Virus record (IMG/VR): IMGVR_UViG_3300032046_000104
Coordinates: 1 to 36,392 of that record
Strand: one strand, 5' to 3'
DNA: 36,392 bases
Origin: a virus
In this document: in pieces, positions 1 to 6,642 of the stretch
Layout: the number at the start of each line of letters is the position of its first letter
Position numbering within the stretch: position 1 is the stretch's first letter
The notes under the pieces: generated by a model
What the model was told of the DNA's origin: nothing
The model's database searches: none
What the model saw: only the letters and a program-made list of their open reading frames with translations
Translations under genes and position numbers: made by a program

Positions 1-107
1 TGCGGGCTGCGCACATGGAGAACAAAACGTACGCTGCCCTTGCGCGGCAATACAAAATCCCTTACCATATTGTTCGGCGGATCTGCGCTTACGAGGCTTA
101 TGACTGA
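1..107 (+). CDS. C-terminal fragment of a helix-turn-helix protein, cut by the left edge
   Basis: An open frame enters from the left edge (codons from base 3) and ends at TGA 105-107. The visible 34 residues include a helix-turn-helix-like stretch (TYAALARQYKIPYHIVRRI). This resembles the DNA-recognition tail found at the end of many phage HNH endonucleases, so the missing part may be an HNH nuclease; that is inference. The next gene starts at ATG 100 and overlaps this one by 8 nt, which suggests translational coupling and supports both calls. Confidence 0.5.
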   Translation, partial: RAAHMENKTYAALARQYKIPYHIVRRICAYEAYD

Positions 108-693
108 CAATTTTTCTCAAATTCTTCTTAAGAACAGTGAAGCCATCCAAAATCAATTTCCTGAAGAGGCTCATGAAGCAAGCGAAATCTTAAGAAAAAA
201 TGAAGACATCCTTTGCCTGTGGCACAAAAAGAAACAACCCGGCCACAAAGGAAAGTTTGGATTGATGTATGAGTGCCTTGATTGCATGGAGGAAATCCAG
301 AATGGCAGGTGCGCTATTGACGTAAAAAACTTCAGCTTCGATACCTACTGGCAGGTCAAGAAGTTTTGGGAGAAGGTTGAAATTAAAAAAGCAACCATGT
401 GTTGGCCATGGATCGGCGCCACGAAGAAGAAGAACACAGAAACAGCCGCGTACATGCCAAGCCCCGCCCACAGTGGTCGAATCCAATCGGCAGCACGGGT
501 TGCCTTCTGGACATCAAGGGGTTACACCGGACGGATGCGCGTGTTCCACCAACCGGGTTGCGATATGTTGTGCTGTAATCCACTTCATTTGCAGCTCCGT
601 GAGCTAGAATCAATTCCCGTCCCTACAAAAGCTCCCGTTGTGAACTTAAGTTACGGGAACATCTTTGATCATGCCAGAGCAGCAAATGTCTAA
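100..693 (+). CDS. HNH-like endonuclease (phage type)
   Basis: The 197-residue product carries the layout of small phage HNH proteins: CWPWIGA near residue 100, an R..ARVAFW helix about 30 residues later, then a V(F)HxPGCDxLCCNPLHL ending. That ending matches the usual 'H-x-CDNPxCVNPxHL' metal-binding core. In the family this core nicks or cuts DNA. The first His of the core is present, but the residues around it (FHQPGCDMLCCNP) diverge, so activity is uncertain. I chose ATG 100 over an upstream TTG at 40 because it overlaps the preceding stop by 8 nt and follows a GAGG. The next gene starts inside its last bases, so the left-end genes form a tight + strand run. It may be a selfish homing-type gene. 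Confidence 0.6.
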   Translation: MTDNFSQILLKNSEAIQNQFPEEAHEASEILRKNEDILCLWHKKKQPGHKGKFGLMYECLDCMEEIQNGRCAIDVKNFSFDTYWQVKKFWEKVEIKKATMCWPWIGATKKKNTETAAYMPSPAHSGRIQSAARVAFWTSRGYTGRMRVFHQPGCDMLCCNPLHLQLRELESIPVPTKAPVVNLSYGNIFDHARAANV

Positions 694-1009
694 GCCCACA
701 TCCAAAATCAGCCGAGTGCTGCCCAGTAATTACCACGAAGAAACACGTCAATATGCAGGCCATGTTTACATTGGCGGCACCAATCATTGGACCAAATGGT
801 TTGATGATAAAGAAGAAGCAACCCTAGAGCTACGTTGCTTGGAGAAAAGGCTAAGCTTTGAAACAATTGAAACTGTTGAAGAAGAGGGCATGTATCCCGA
901 TCGTGCTAAAGTGATGGAAGAAAAGTATCAAGCTAGTGGCCGCACTGACGGTCTTTACACTGGTTTAATGACAGAAGATGGCCAGGTTCCTAACAACACT
1001 ACCTGCTAA
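671..1009 (+). CDS. Small AP2-like hypothetical protein
   Basis: The 112-residue product has a central stretch (YAGHVYIGG...WTKWFDDKEEATLEL) that resembles the three-strand-plus-helix core of AP2/integrase-type DNA-binding domains. Those domains are often appended to phage HNH nucleases. The match is by eye and weak. It directly follows, and overlaps, the HNH-like gene, which fits a DNA-binding partner. Start choice is open: ATG 671 or ATG 686, the latter overlapping the upstream stop by 8 nt as the neighbouring gene pair does. The C-terminal third is acidic. Function is otherwise unknown. Confidence 0.5.
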   Translation: MPEQQMSKPTSKISRVLPSNYHEETRQYAGHVYIGGTNHWTKWFDDKEEATLELRCLEKRLSFETIETVEEEGMYPDRAKVMEEKYQASGRTDGLYTGLMTEDGQVPNNTTC

Positions 1010-1733
1010 CTCAGGTTATTATAATTTAGGCTCCGTACAGGCCTACCCCGCTGGCGGATCGGGGCCAACTGCTTACGGCCCTACGTCATATTTTGGGAGT
1101 GATCCCTTGCCTTCACGGACAGGGGATTCAATTAATACTGCGCAAGATCTTGGTGATTTTTCTGATATTTTTAAATCGCTGACACTAACAAGTACACACG
1201 GCGGCAACACTCGGATTCAATCCACATTTTACAAGCTAACACTAAACAAACCAAGGGCGTTGCTTCTTTCACAGAATTACAGCCCTACCTCATATCAATC
1301 AAATACAAACCGAAACACAATTGTTTCTTTCTACAAAGTAGAGGATGGAACCCATCGTCGGGAACTTCCTATCAACGATGATGGTTATGTTTATAAGCAA
1401 ACGGGTCTGAACGAAGAAGATTCTTCTGACGGAAACGATGGTTATTCACACGATTACCCAAGCGAACAGCTTGATCCTGGCACTTACATAATGCTGATAA
1501 CGAACGATATTCGTTATCTAACCACTACTTATTCACTTACGTTATTTTCCGTCAATGGCGATTGGCGTTATGTTAATGAAGCACTTGCAGAATCCACTGA
1601 TTTTGGTCTGATAACTGAAGGCTCAGGGGCAGCCCTAGATTTTGGTGATTTATCAGTGATCAAAAGAAGGAGCAATTATCCTTATTCAGCGGTCAGTGGT
1701 CTAGGGTACACGCGAGAAGGCGTTTCACCGTAA
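978..1733 (+). CDS. Virion or surface protein with PPC-like beta-domain
   Basis: The 251-residue product starts MARFLTTLPANSG, a Gly/Ser/Tyr-rich opening typical of phage virion proteins. Residues about 50-190 follow the pre-peptidase C-terminal (PPC) domain pattern common in cyanobacterial secreted proteins: an N-T-A-x-DLG entry, a FYKLTL strand, a VSFYKVEDG strand and an LDPGTYIMLIT near-terminal strand. PPC domains are beta-sandwiches that usually mediate binding. No signal peptide is visible. The start overlaps the preceding gene by 32 nt and follows AGAAG. It stands far from the main structural cluster, so it may be an accessory particle or adhesion protein; that role is inferred. Confidence 0.55.
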   Translation: MARFLTTLPANSGYYNLGSVQAYPAGGSGPTAYGPTSYFGSDPLPSRTGDSINTAQDLGDFSDIFKSLTLTSTHGGNTRIQSTFYKLTLNKPRALLLSQNYSPTSYQSNTNRNTIVSFYKVEDGTHRRELPINDDGYVYKQTGLNEEDSSDGNDGYSHDYPSEQLDPGTYIMLITNDIRYLTTTYSLTLFSVNGDWRYVNEALAESTDFGLITEGSGAALDFGDLSVIKRRSNYPYSAVSGLGYTREGVSP

Positions 1734-1772
1734 CAAAACATCTGCTAACCTGTTTAAATCCAGGAGAATCCC

Positions 1773-2033
1773 ATGAAAGTTGTTACGTTTCAAGAATTGG
1801 AAGCTTCTTTCGAGCAAATCCTGGAAGACATCGAAGCCAATAAAGAGCACTACAGGATTCAACGGGAGGGCGGAGAGGACGTAATGCTCGTTCCCGTCGA
1901 AACCTACACAGTGTTAAAAGATGTGTACACAGATTGGGTTGAAGAACCGCAAAACGAGCCGCCCATGGAACAGTTTGATCCGTACCCGCTCCCTATGGAG
2001 TACATTGCAGACGCTGAGCCTGAGACGTTTTAA
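1773..2033 (+). CDS. Phd/YefM-family antitoxin-like protein, no partner toxin
   Basis: The 86-residue product begins MKVVTFQELEASFEQILEDIE and continues with YRIQREGGEDVMLVPVETYTVL. This matches the Phd/YefM antitoxin N-terminal fold, in which a strand-helix dimer binds operator DNA, with the strand 'vLVPveeY' well conserved. The acidic, proline-rich tail (residues 55-86) is where family members bind and inhibit their toxin. A strong AGGAG lies 6 nt before the ATG. No RelE/Doc-type toxin is next to it: upstream is the PPC-like gene, and downstream is a convergent gene whose stop codon abuts this one with no gap. It may neutralise a host toxin or act as a regulator; both are inference. Confidence 0.7.
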   Translation: MKVVTFQELEASFEQILEDIEANKEHYRIQREGGEDVMLVPVETYTVLKDVYTDWVEEPQNEPPMEQFDPYPLPMEYIADAEPETF

Positions 2034-2639
2034 CTAACCAAAAAACCTCTGCGGAATAGACGAAGCGGGGGTTTGAGGTGCAGGAGAATTAGGGTCAATT
2101 TTCCAACCACCTTCTACGTAACCGTTTTTTGAAGAAGACTCTTTTTGATATATCCATTTTGGTCCAGTGGCGTCTTTAGAAGCAGGAGCAGGAGCAGGCG
2201 CGGGTGTAGCAGCGTCACCATAACCTGCACCTTCTGCCCAAGATGGACGTTCTTTTGCAACTCGTGCAGGTCTGTCGCCTGAACGGCTTAGAGCCTCAGC
2301 ATAAGTTTTCTGTGATTCTGAAAAACGATCGCTAGCCGCTTGTTGAGCGGGGGCATATTTATTTTCAACGCCACTGGTTTCACGGGTGTATTTGTCCCCA
2401 GTGGGCAGGCTGGATAGGTAAGTTCCGGCAGCTTGCATGTCCACCCCAGCATTTTGCGCCCTGAGTTGTGCTGGGGTGCCTGCTTGCGCGTACAATGTGT
2501 CTTGAGCCGTTTGTGTTTGACTTTGAAGCCGCGCCAAGTAATCTGCAGTGTGCGCAAAACTTTCCTTAGGAATTACCGATTGGTAAACCGTAGGAGAAGT
2601 GGGAGATGGCATAACTGTAGTCGGAGGTGAGCCACCCAT
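2034..2639 (-). CDS. Pro/Ala-rich virion-type protein, function unknown
   Basis: The 201-residue product has a proline-rich start (MGGSPPTTVMPSPTSP), a helical Gln/Ala-rich middle and a PAPAPAP linker near residue 150. Its first residues resemble those of the 223-residue repeat protein at the other end of the window (MGGSSPSV...PPPPP), and both continue into a Gln-rich helix, so they may be distant paralogues or share a capsid-entry signal. The stop codon touches the stop of the convergent antitoxin-like gene with no base between. A purine run (AAGAAGTAAG) precedes the ATG. No enzymatic motif is seen; a minor structural role is inferred from composition only. Confidence 0.5.
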   Translation of the reverse strand: MGGSPPTTVMPSPTSPTVYQSVIPKESFAHTADYLARLQSQTQTAQDTLYAQAGTPAQLRAQNAGVDMQAAGTYLSSLPTGDKYTRETSGVENKYAPAQQAASDRFSESQKTYAEALSRSGDRPARVAKERPSWAEGAGYGDAATPAPAPAPASKDATGPKWIYQKESSSKNGYVEGGWKIDPNSPAPQTPASSIPQRFFG

Positions 2640-2698
2640 AATTCTTACTTCTTAATCTGCACTTGTATGCTAATTTTATCAGTTACGAATCCATAAAG

Positions 2699-3031
2699 AT
2701 GTTGGACACCAACAACTCCCAAGGGTCCCAAAATCAGAACCAAAAGCAATTCAGCAACAGTGATGGGCCTGGACATAAAGAGGAGTGCACTTCTATGGAT
2801 GAGTTTAGCCTCCTTTTGTCAAAAGTGTCCACCGATGTGCTATGGAAAACACTGATGACTCAACAACAACGATTAATAGCCACGGCTTTATGGCAGGCCT
2901 GCAACTATGGCGGGAGACCAAAGCCTGGTGATCTTAAACACATGGAAAAGAAACGTGATTACGCAGAGTGGGTTTTACGAATTGATCACCGCCAGCAAGT
3001 AGAAAAAGCCAAAAAACAAGGTAAGCTGTAA
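2699..3031 (+). CDS. Hypothetical protein
   Basis: The 110-residue product from ATG 2699 starts with an Asn/Gln-rich, disordered-looking stretch. It then forms an apparent helical domain (residues 30-75, FSLLLSKVSTDVLWKTL...) and ends in a Lys-rich tail. A TTG at 2663 would extend it by 12 residues, but the ATG is preferred. I recognise no family. It heads a + strand run of four unknown or DNA-modifying genes and is divergent from the Pro/Ala-rich gene, so the short intergenic stretch 2640-2698 probably holds promoters for both directions; no convincing -35/-10 pair was found there. Confidence 0.5.
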   Translation: MLDTNNSQGSQNQNQKQFSNSDGPGHKEECTSMDEFSLLLSKVSTDVLWKTLMTQQQRLIATALWQACNYGGRPKPGDLKHMEKKRDYAEWVLRIDHRQQVEKAKKQGKL

Positions 3032-3051
3032 CAACCAGCAACGTTGTACCA

Positions 3052-3714
3052 GTGGAAGAAGATCTGTTTCTGCAGGAAGAAGAACCACTCATGGAAGGGG
3101 TGGGGCCACTCACGGAAGGGGTAGCTCCTGTGACACCTGCCAGAGCCACTAAATACCTTAGCTACCGCTTCACGGGACTCGATATTGATACTGTCACTGT
3201 TGATAACTACGAAAACCTCATGCGACCTTCGCTTGCTGAGCAGGTGAGCATGTTTATTCCTCTCTCCGGTAGTTTTAAAACGCCTGATCTGCGCCGTTAC
3301 CTTGAGCTACTAAAAACATATGAGACTAGTACAAATGATCTAATCCTTGGGTTCTCCCTGGCGGATCAAATTAGGGTAACGTTTAGCGACATGAAACCTG
3401 CCACCATCTGTGAGAAGTTCCCGGACATTGATCTTGTCACGAAACGACGGTACCGTTGTGTAGCCGAATACCTTATACGGCAAGGCGAACTGACCAAAGT
3501 TAAAGATGAAAACGGTAAACTAGTTAAGAAAATAGGGAACATGGGCAAAGCAGTGGTCATTTATGAGCCACTACCCAAGATTCGCCAAACCCTCCAACGC
3601 TCAGGACTTGCTGAGTACATAAAAAATGAACAACCAACGCAAGAAGCTGCTGTCGAAACTCAACCTGGCGAACCCAGCACCGGAGGAGCGGATCCTGACG
3701 CAACTGACGATTGA
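3052..3714 (+). CDS. Hypothetical protein with acidic N-terminus
   Basis: The 220-residue product starts at GTG. It has an acidic N-terminal tail containing a near-repeat (MEGVGPLTEGVAPVT), then a compact-looking alpha/beta region from residue 33 to about 190 with many conserved-type aromatics and charged pairs. An acidic Gly/Thr-rich tail closes it. The middle (residues 110-185) has the look of a winged-helix replication or regulatory domain (DLVTKRRYRCVAEYLIRQGEL), but I cannot assign a family. It lies 20 nt after the preceding gene, and the next gene begins inside its last 89 nt. A DNA-binding role would be speculation. Confidence 0.55.
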   Translation: MEEDLFLQEEEPLMEGVGPLTEGVAPVTPARATKYLSYRFTGLDIDTVTVDNYENLMRPSLAEQVSMFIPLSGSFKTPDLRRYLELLKTYETSTNDLILGFSLADQIRVTFSDMKPATICEKFPDIDLVTKRRYRCVAEYLIRQGELTKVKDENGKLVKKIGNMGKAVVIYEPLPKIRQTLQRSGLAEYIKNEQPTQEAAVETQPGEPSTGGADPDATDD

Positions 3715-4033
3715 ACGTATTTGCGCAGACATGTGCGATTTTTATGAAAAATTCTATGCACAAGAGGGCCCTGGCACCATTGTGTATGTTCCCGATGCAG
3801 AAAAAGAGGAGGACTCAATGTTCTTTTTATCGGTGGATTGTTTGATTTCAGCAGTTGATGACCTCAACCGCCAGGAGTTAGAAGGTCCTGCAGAAGTAAT
3901 GCGAAAGGCCATCGCCAGGGCAGAGGCACTGGATCCTGACAAAGAGGCGCTTTTTATCATCCAGGATAAAGAGCACCTGGCGCTTGTACACTACAACCGC
4001 GAAAAATCTGCGTCAAAACTAACCATTACGTGA
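3626..4033 (+). CDS. Hypothetical protein
   Basis: The 135-residue product is acidic and mostly helical in appearance, with no recognised domain. The ATG at 3626 lies 89 nt inside the preceding gene, an unusually long overlap. An internal ATG at 3731 would remove the overlap, and neither has a clear Shine-Dalgarno sequence. The 3' end is firmer: its TGA overlaps the GTG start of the methyltransferase gene (GTGA), so the two are probably translated together. That coupling makes a role alongside DNA modification possible but unproven. Confidence 0.5.
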   Translation: MNNQRKKLLSKLNLANPAPEERILTQLTIERICADMCDFYEKFYAQEGPGTIVYVPDAEKEEDSMFFLSVDCLISAVDDLNRQELEGPAEVMRKAIARAEALDPDKEALFIIQDKEHLALVHYNREKSASKLTIT

Positions 4034-4644
4034 AAATACGCCCCTGGCTTTCTAAAACTCAATTCTTAGCAAAAATACGCCACATTGAGGAGGATTGGCT
4101 TACACCAGTCGAGTATCTTCCTTATATTGACGCGGTCATAGGGGACATTGATTTAGATCCATGTTCCACGCACCATGCAAATAATGAATTCTTAAAAGCA
4201 AAACAGATCTATACCCTTAAAGAAGATGGTTTAAATATTGATATCCCTTGGACAGGAACCACGTATTTGTTTCCTCCTACTTACGGAAGATGTTCTCATA
4301 ATAAAGAGCGTGGCACCATCAGATGGTCGCTTAGTAGAGGCAAGTGGTCGCCATCGCACGCTTGGTTTAACCGACTAGAGCGTGAATGGAAGTTACGCAA
4401 CGTACCAGAGGCATTATTTTTTACAACAAATCCTGAATTAATGCGTACTAATCAAAATATTTGGAACTATCCAATTTGTATTCCCCAAAAACGTTGTAAT
4501 CTGGTACACGGTAAGTACATGGCAGTAACGCTCCCAGGGCATAGCTGGGGTTACTTTATCTACTTACCTAAAATGGAGTACGGATTTAGCCAGGTTGATA
4601 AATTTGTTGATGTATTCTCAAACCTTGGCAAAGTAATCTACTGA
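4030..4644 (+). CDS. Phage Dam-type DNA N6-adenine methyltransferase, altered catalytic motif
   Basis: The 204-residue product follows the phage Dam (DNA N-6-adenine methyltransferase) family closely. An N-terminal DWLTP motif is followed by GDIDLDPCST, the strand that helps hold S-adenosylmethionine in the family. Then come AN..LKAK, a DGL..PW motif, and the position of the catalytic (N/D)PPY loop. Here that loop reads FPPTYGR: Phe replaces the Asn/Asp that normally orients the target adenine, and a Thr separates PP from Tyr. Downstream KR and HG motifs remain. The family transfers methyl groups to adenine in DNA; this copy may have reduced or changed activity. The GTG start overlaps the previous stop by 4 nt. 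The 3' end overlaps a convergent gene by 7 nt. Confidence 0.75.
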   Translation: MKIRPWLSKTQFLAKIRHIEEDWLTPVEYLPYIDAVIGDIDLDPCSTHHANNEFLKAKQIYTLKEDGLNIDIPWTGTTYLFPPTYGRCSHNKERGTIRWSLSRGKWSPSHAWFNRLEREWKLRNVPEALFFTTNPELMRTNQNIWNYPICIPQKRCNLVHGKYMAVTLPGHSWGYFIYLPKMEYGFSQVDKFVDVFSNLGKVIY

Positions 4645-4904
4645 TTAACGTTTTCAAGGCGACGTTGCGTTGGGCTGCGCGGCGCCCCAAACGCGTTCTT
4701 AAATCTGTAAGTGGCATCACCAGGTCCTGAAGCAATGAAGTGGCCGTCCTCTTTGCTGTCTTGCGTAAACGTAGAGCGCTGCTGCATCCTGCGTTCAGCA
4801 AGAGATTTTGCTAACGCACGTTTCCCCGATTGATCATCTACAGCACCTTTCATGCCCTGGCGACGATTATCAACGCTGTAATTCGTGCTAGCCTTTGGTT
4901 CCAT
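4638..4904 (-). CDS. Small basic hypothetical protein
   Basis: The 88-residue product is Arg/Lys/Gln-rich (RRQGMKG, GKRALAKSLAERR) with no membrane segment or known motif. It runs convergently into the methyltransferase gene, overlapping it by 7 nt, and diverges from the next + gene with only 26 nt between starts. Similar small, basic, low-complexity proteins occur in the head module of this window, so this may be a minor virion or DNA-binding protein; that is inference. A second, shorter frame on the same strand was judged a shadow. Confidence 0.45.
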   Translation of the reverse strand: MEPKASTNYSVDNRRQGMKGAVDDQSGKRALAKSLAERRMQQRSTFTQDSKEDGHFIASGPGDATYRFKNAFGAPRSPTQRRLENVNQ

Positions 4905-4930
4905 AACACCATTCTGCCAGGGATAAACCC

Positions 4931-5215
4931 ATGAGTTTTACTAAGACTCAATTAAATATTGCCCAGGTGTGTGAGGAAATTAAAACATTGCTCTTAGAAA
5001 AAAATGCTAAATACGGTGACTCAGCGTTAAACCCTTCACGCATTTTTAGCAAAGCAAGCACGGTAGAGCAGCTTCTTGTGCGTATTGACGACAAACTAAA
5101 CCGCATTCAAAAAGGAGCCGGTTTACTCGCCAACGATGAAGACGTTGTTCAAGACTTGATTGGATATTTGGTACTGCTTAAAATTGCATTAGCGCAATCT
5201 GCAGATCAAAGTTAA
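4931..5215 (+). CDS. DUF1599-like (nucleotide-modification-associated) small protein
   Basis: The 94-residue product has the pattern of the DUF1599 / nucleotide-modification-associated family of phages and bacteria: K-x-x-KYGDS near residue 27, a proline, RIFSKAS, then LLVRIDDKLNRI and a closing EDVVQDLIGYLVLLK helix. The acidic and basic residues in those motifs are the conserved ones, and the helical arrangement recalls MazG-type pyrophosphatases. The precise reaction is not established. AGGGAT precedes the ATG. Its TAA overlaps the next ATG (TAATG). The nearby methyltransferase suggests an involvement in DNA or nucleotide modification, which is inference. Confidence 0.65.
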   Translation: MSFTKTQLNIAQVCEEIKTLLLEKNAKYGDSALNPSRIFSKASTVEQLLVRIDDKLNRIQKGAGLLANDEDVVQDLIGYLVLLKIALAQSADQS

Positions 5216-5415
5216 TGGACGCCGATGAGATCTTACGCAATTACTCTCCTGAACTGCAGTTAATAGATATGTTGGATTGGTTGCAAAACACTAGAGGCTT
5301 CGAGGCGAACCCAATCCCCCCTGTTCTTGATTCCAGTATCTCCAAAACCGCCGCAGAGTTTCTTCGGACGGATCCCACTCCAGGAGTTTCCGCTCAAGAT
5401 ATTCTATTGCTTTGA
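5215..5415 (+). CDS. Small acidic hypothetical protein overlapping the lysozyme gene
   Basis: The 66-residue product starts at an ATG sharing one base with the preceding stop (TAATG), a common coupling arrangement. The first 25 residues look like a natural acidic helix (MDADEILRNYSPELQLIDML). The last 125 nt run antisense over the 3' end of the lysozyme-like gene, so either this frame or the lysozyme C-terminus may be extended by chance. No family is recognised. Confidence 0.35.
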   Translation: MDADEILRNYSPELQLIDMLDWLQNTRGFEANPIPPVLDSSISKTAAEFLRTDPTPGVSAQDILLL

Positions 5416-6037
5416 TTTGGTTTGGTGTCCCCATATAACTTTCGCCAAGGTTAAGAAGGCACTGCTTCAGCGGACACTTGTGTTTAGTAAAAAGAGGAAC
5501 TTCAGCGTCTGGCGCCAGGTAGAGATTTAGCTCAACCCTGCGGCGCCTTTTTAACAAGGAATTGACGTAGCTATATTCAGGATTTATAAACGGACTCCAC
5601 TCTTTTATGATTGCATTCCTTGTCGCACGCTCATTAATAAGCTTCAATAAGTTAGATTGCTTAAACGCAATCAAACCGACGCTGTGCGCATAACCAACAA
5701 TTGCCGCACGTTTTTTAACGTTGAGCGGCATGTAAACATAACTAGAAAAATCAACGCAGAAATCTTCTAGGTCTCTAATTAACTGAGCATCAACTTCTTT
5801 TTGTGTTGTTTTAAAATGTGGTCCAGCCCACACCTTGCCGATGCGCTTGCTGCCATAGCCGATGCGCCACTCACCATGTTCAGTTTTATAGCTAGCAAAA
5901 CGGCCAAGACCGATTTCAGTCCTGGCCACAGTGTACGTTTTGATTAAGCGGACAGCAACGTCGCTAAGGAACGGGCTGACGTATTGATCAGGGAATAACG
6001 ACGCTGCCGGTGTATGAGGCTTCACTGTAACTATCAA
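5291..6037 (-). CDS. GH24-like lysozyme (muramidase fold), catalytic residues divergent
   Basis: The 248-residue product shows the phage T4-type lysozyme layout. An early Glu (E41, candidate acid) is followed by WRIGYGSK where the family has TIGYGH, then a middle helix pair, GYAHSVGLIAFKQSNLLKLIN (normally 'fN.G...f..StLl..lN') and LLKRRRRVELNLYL (normally 'GL.rRR..E..l'). The fold call is firm, but the catalytic Asp expected after the Tyr is Thr or Glu here (YKTE), and the active-site Thr is Arg58. It would cleave or bind peptidoglycan for entry or lysis. About 70 extra C-terminal residues follow. The start is TTG 6037 or GTG 6025; both lie inside the end of the upstream virion gene. Confidence 0.65.
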   Translation of the reverse strand: MIVTVKPHTPAASLFPDQYVSPFLSDVAVRLIKTYTVARTEIGLGRFASYKTEHGEWRIGYGSKRIGKVWAGPHFKTTQKEVDAQLIRDLEDFCVDFSSYVYMPLNVKKRAAIVGYAHSVGLIAFKQSNLLKLINERATRNAIIKEWSPFINPEYSYVNSLLKRRRRVELNLYLAPDAEVPLFTKHKCPLKQCLLNLGESYMGTPNQIKAIEYLERKLLEWDPSEETLRRFWRYWNQEQGGLGSPRSL

Positions 6038-6374
6038 ACGACATCAAGACAATATAGTCCTTTGTTGCGTCAGTAACGGTCACAGCCACAACGCCTTTTT
6101 CTTTGCCAGCCTTGGCGATATTAAAATATTTGAAGTATCCAGTGGGGGCAGAGCCTGCCGAATAGGAATCTTCTCTAAAAATTTCAATGTCGTTCAGAGC
6201 AGAGCTTTTGTCAATTTTGACAATAATGTCACCAGTGGCTGCAGGATTTACGCGAAAACCTCTGGTTAAATCGCCAACATTACCTGCTGCGGTGGCACCA
6301 ACGAAGGTGATCTCAGAACCGGCACTGACTTGCAGTCTGTCCAGGGTGCCTTTAATTGTGCGAGTGACGGCCAT
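5988..6374 (-). CDS. Small virion-type beta protein
   Basis: The 128-residue product (MAVTRTIKGTLDRLQVSAGSE...) is rich in Ala, Gly, Thr, Ser and Val, with alternating strands and no Cys or catalytic motif. That composition is typical of cyanophage tail or decoration proteins. It lies 5 nt downstream of the NblA-like gene, and its end overlaps the lysozyme-like gene by 38-50 nt, so the three probably share a transcript. A structural role is inferred from composition and from similar small proteins at 7.7-8.4 kb. Confidence 0.55.
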   Translation of the reverse strand: MAVTRTIKGTLDRLQVSAGSEITFVGATAAGNVGDLTRGFRVNPAATGDIIVKIDKSSALNDIEIFREDSYSAGSAPTGYFKYFNIAKAGKEKGVVAVTVTDATKDYIVLMSFDSYSEASYTGSVVIP

Positions 6375-6379
6375 TGCTA

Positions 6380-6601
6380 TTAAGAGAGTTGGTTTTCGGT
6401 GAGATAGTTGAAGGTGATGTCAGCGTCAATACCATGTTCCTTGAGAACCATAAAGAACATTTGACGATCCATCATTTTTTGATGGAGCATGTCAATGAAC
6501 GCTTCTTCTAGCTCGTCTCGGTCCAGGTTTTTAATCGCAAAAGCCGCTGCATGCACAGCAAACTCCTGATCGACAGATAAACTCAGGGCATCGGCGTCCA
6601 T
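6380..6601 (-). CDS. nblA: NblA-like phycobilisome degradation protein
   Basis: The 73-residue product from ATG 6601 matches the NblA family in size and motif order: LSLSVDQEF at the first helix, then LDRDELEEAFIDML and HQKMM.R at the second helix, ending near LKEHG. The LSV(D/E)Q, DELEE.FI and QKM positions agree closely with Synechococcus-type NblA as I recall it. In the family this adaptor binds phycobiliproteins and ClpC to drive phycobilisome breakdown; freshwater cyanophages such as Ma-LMM01 carry it. Here it would free amino acids or reduce light capture during infection. A TTG at 6613 could add 4 residues. A TGTTAGAAT extended -10 candidate lies 24 nt upstream. Confidence 0.8.
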   Translation of the reverse strand: MDADALSLSVDQEFAVHAAAFAIKNLDRDELEEAFIDMLHQKMMDRQMFFMVLKEHGIDADITFNYLTENQLS

Positions 6602-6624
6602 CAAAAGGCCCAATCTATGACGTA

Positions 6625-6633
6625 ATTCTAACA
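6625..6633 (-). promoter_or_regulatory. Candidate extended -10 promoter for the nblA-like gene
   Basis: On the - strand this reads TGTTAGAAT: an extended TG, one base, then TAGAAT, one mismatch from the bacterial -10. It ends 23 bases before ATG 6601. No -35 is visible at 16-18 bp. A 12-bp element shared with the oxygenase promoter sits 12 bases upstream of the TAGAAT. Confidence 0.4.
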
Positions 6634-6642
6634 GCCGTGATT

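Noticed and set aside
4586-4801. 71-residue - strand frame over the end of the methyltransferase
   Set aside because: Overlaps two better-supported genes; the 88-residue frame in the same place has the natural convergent end.
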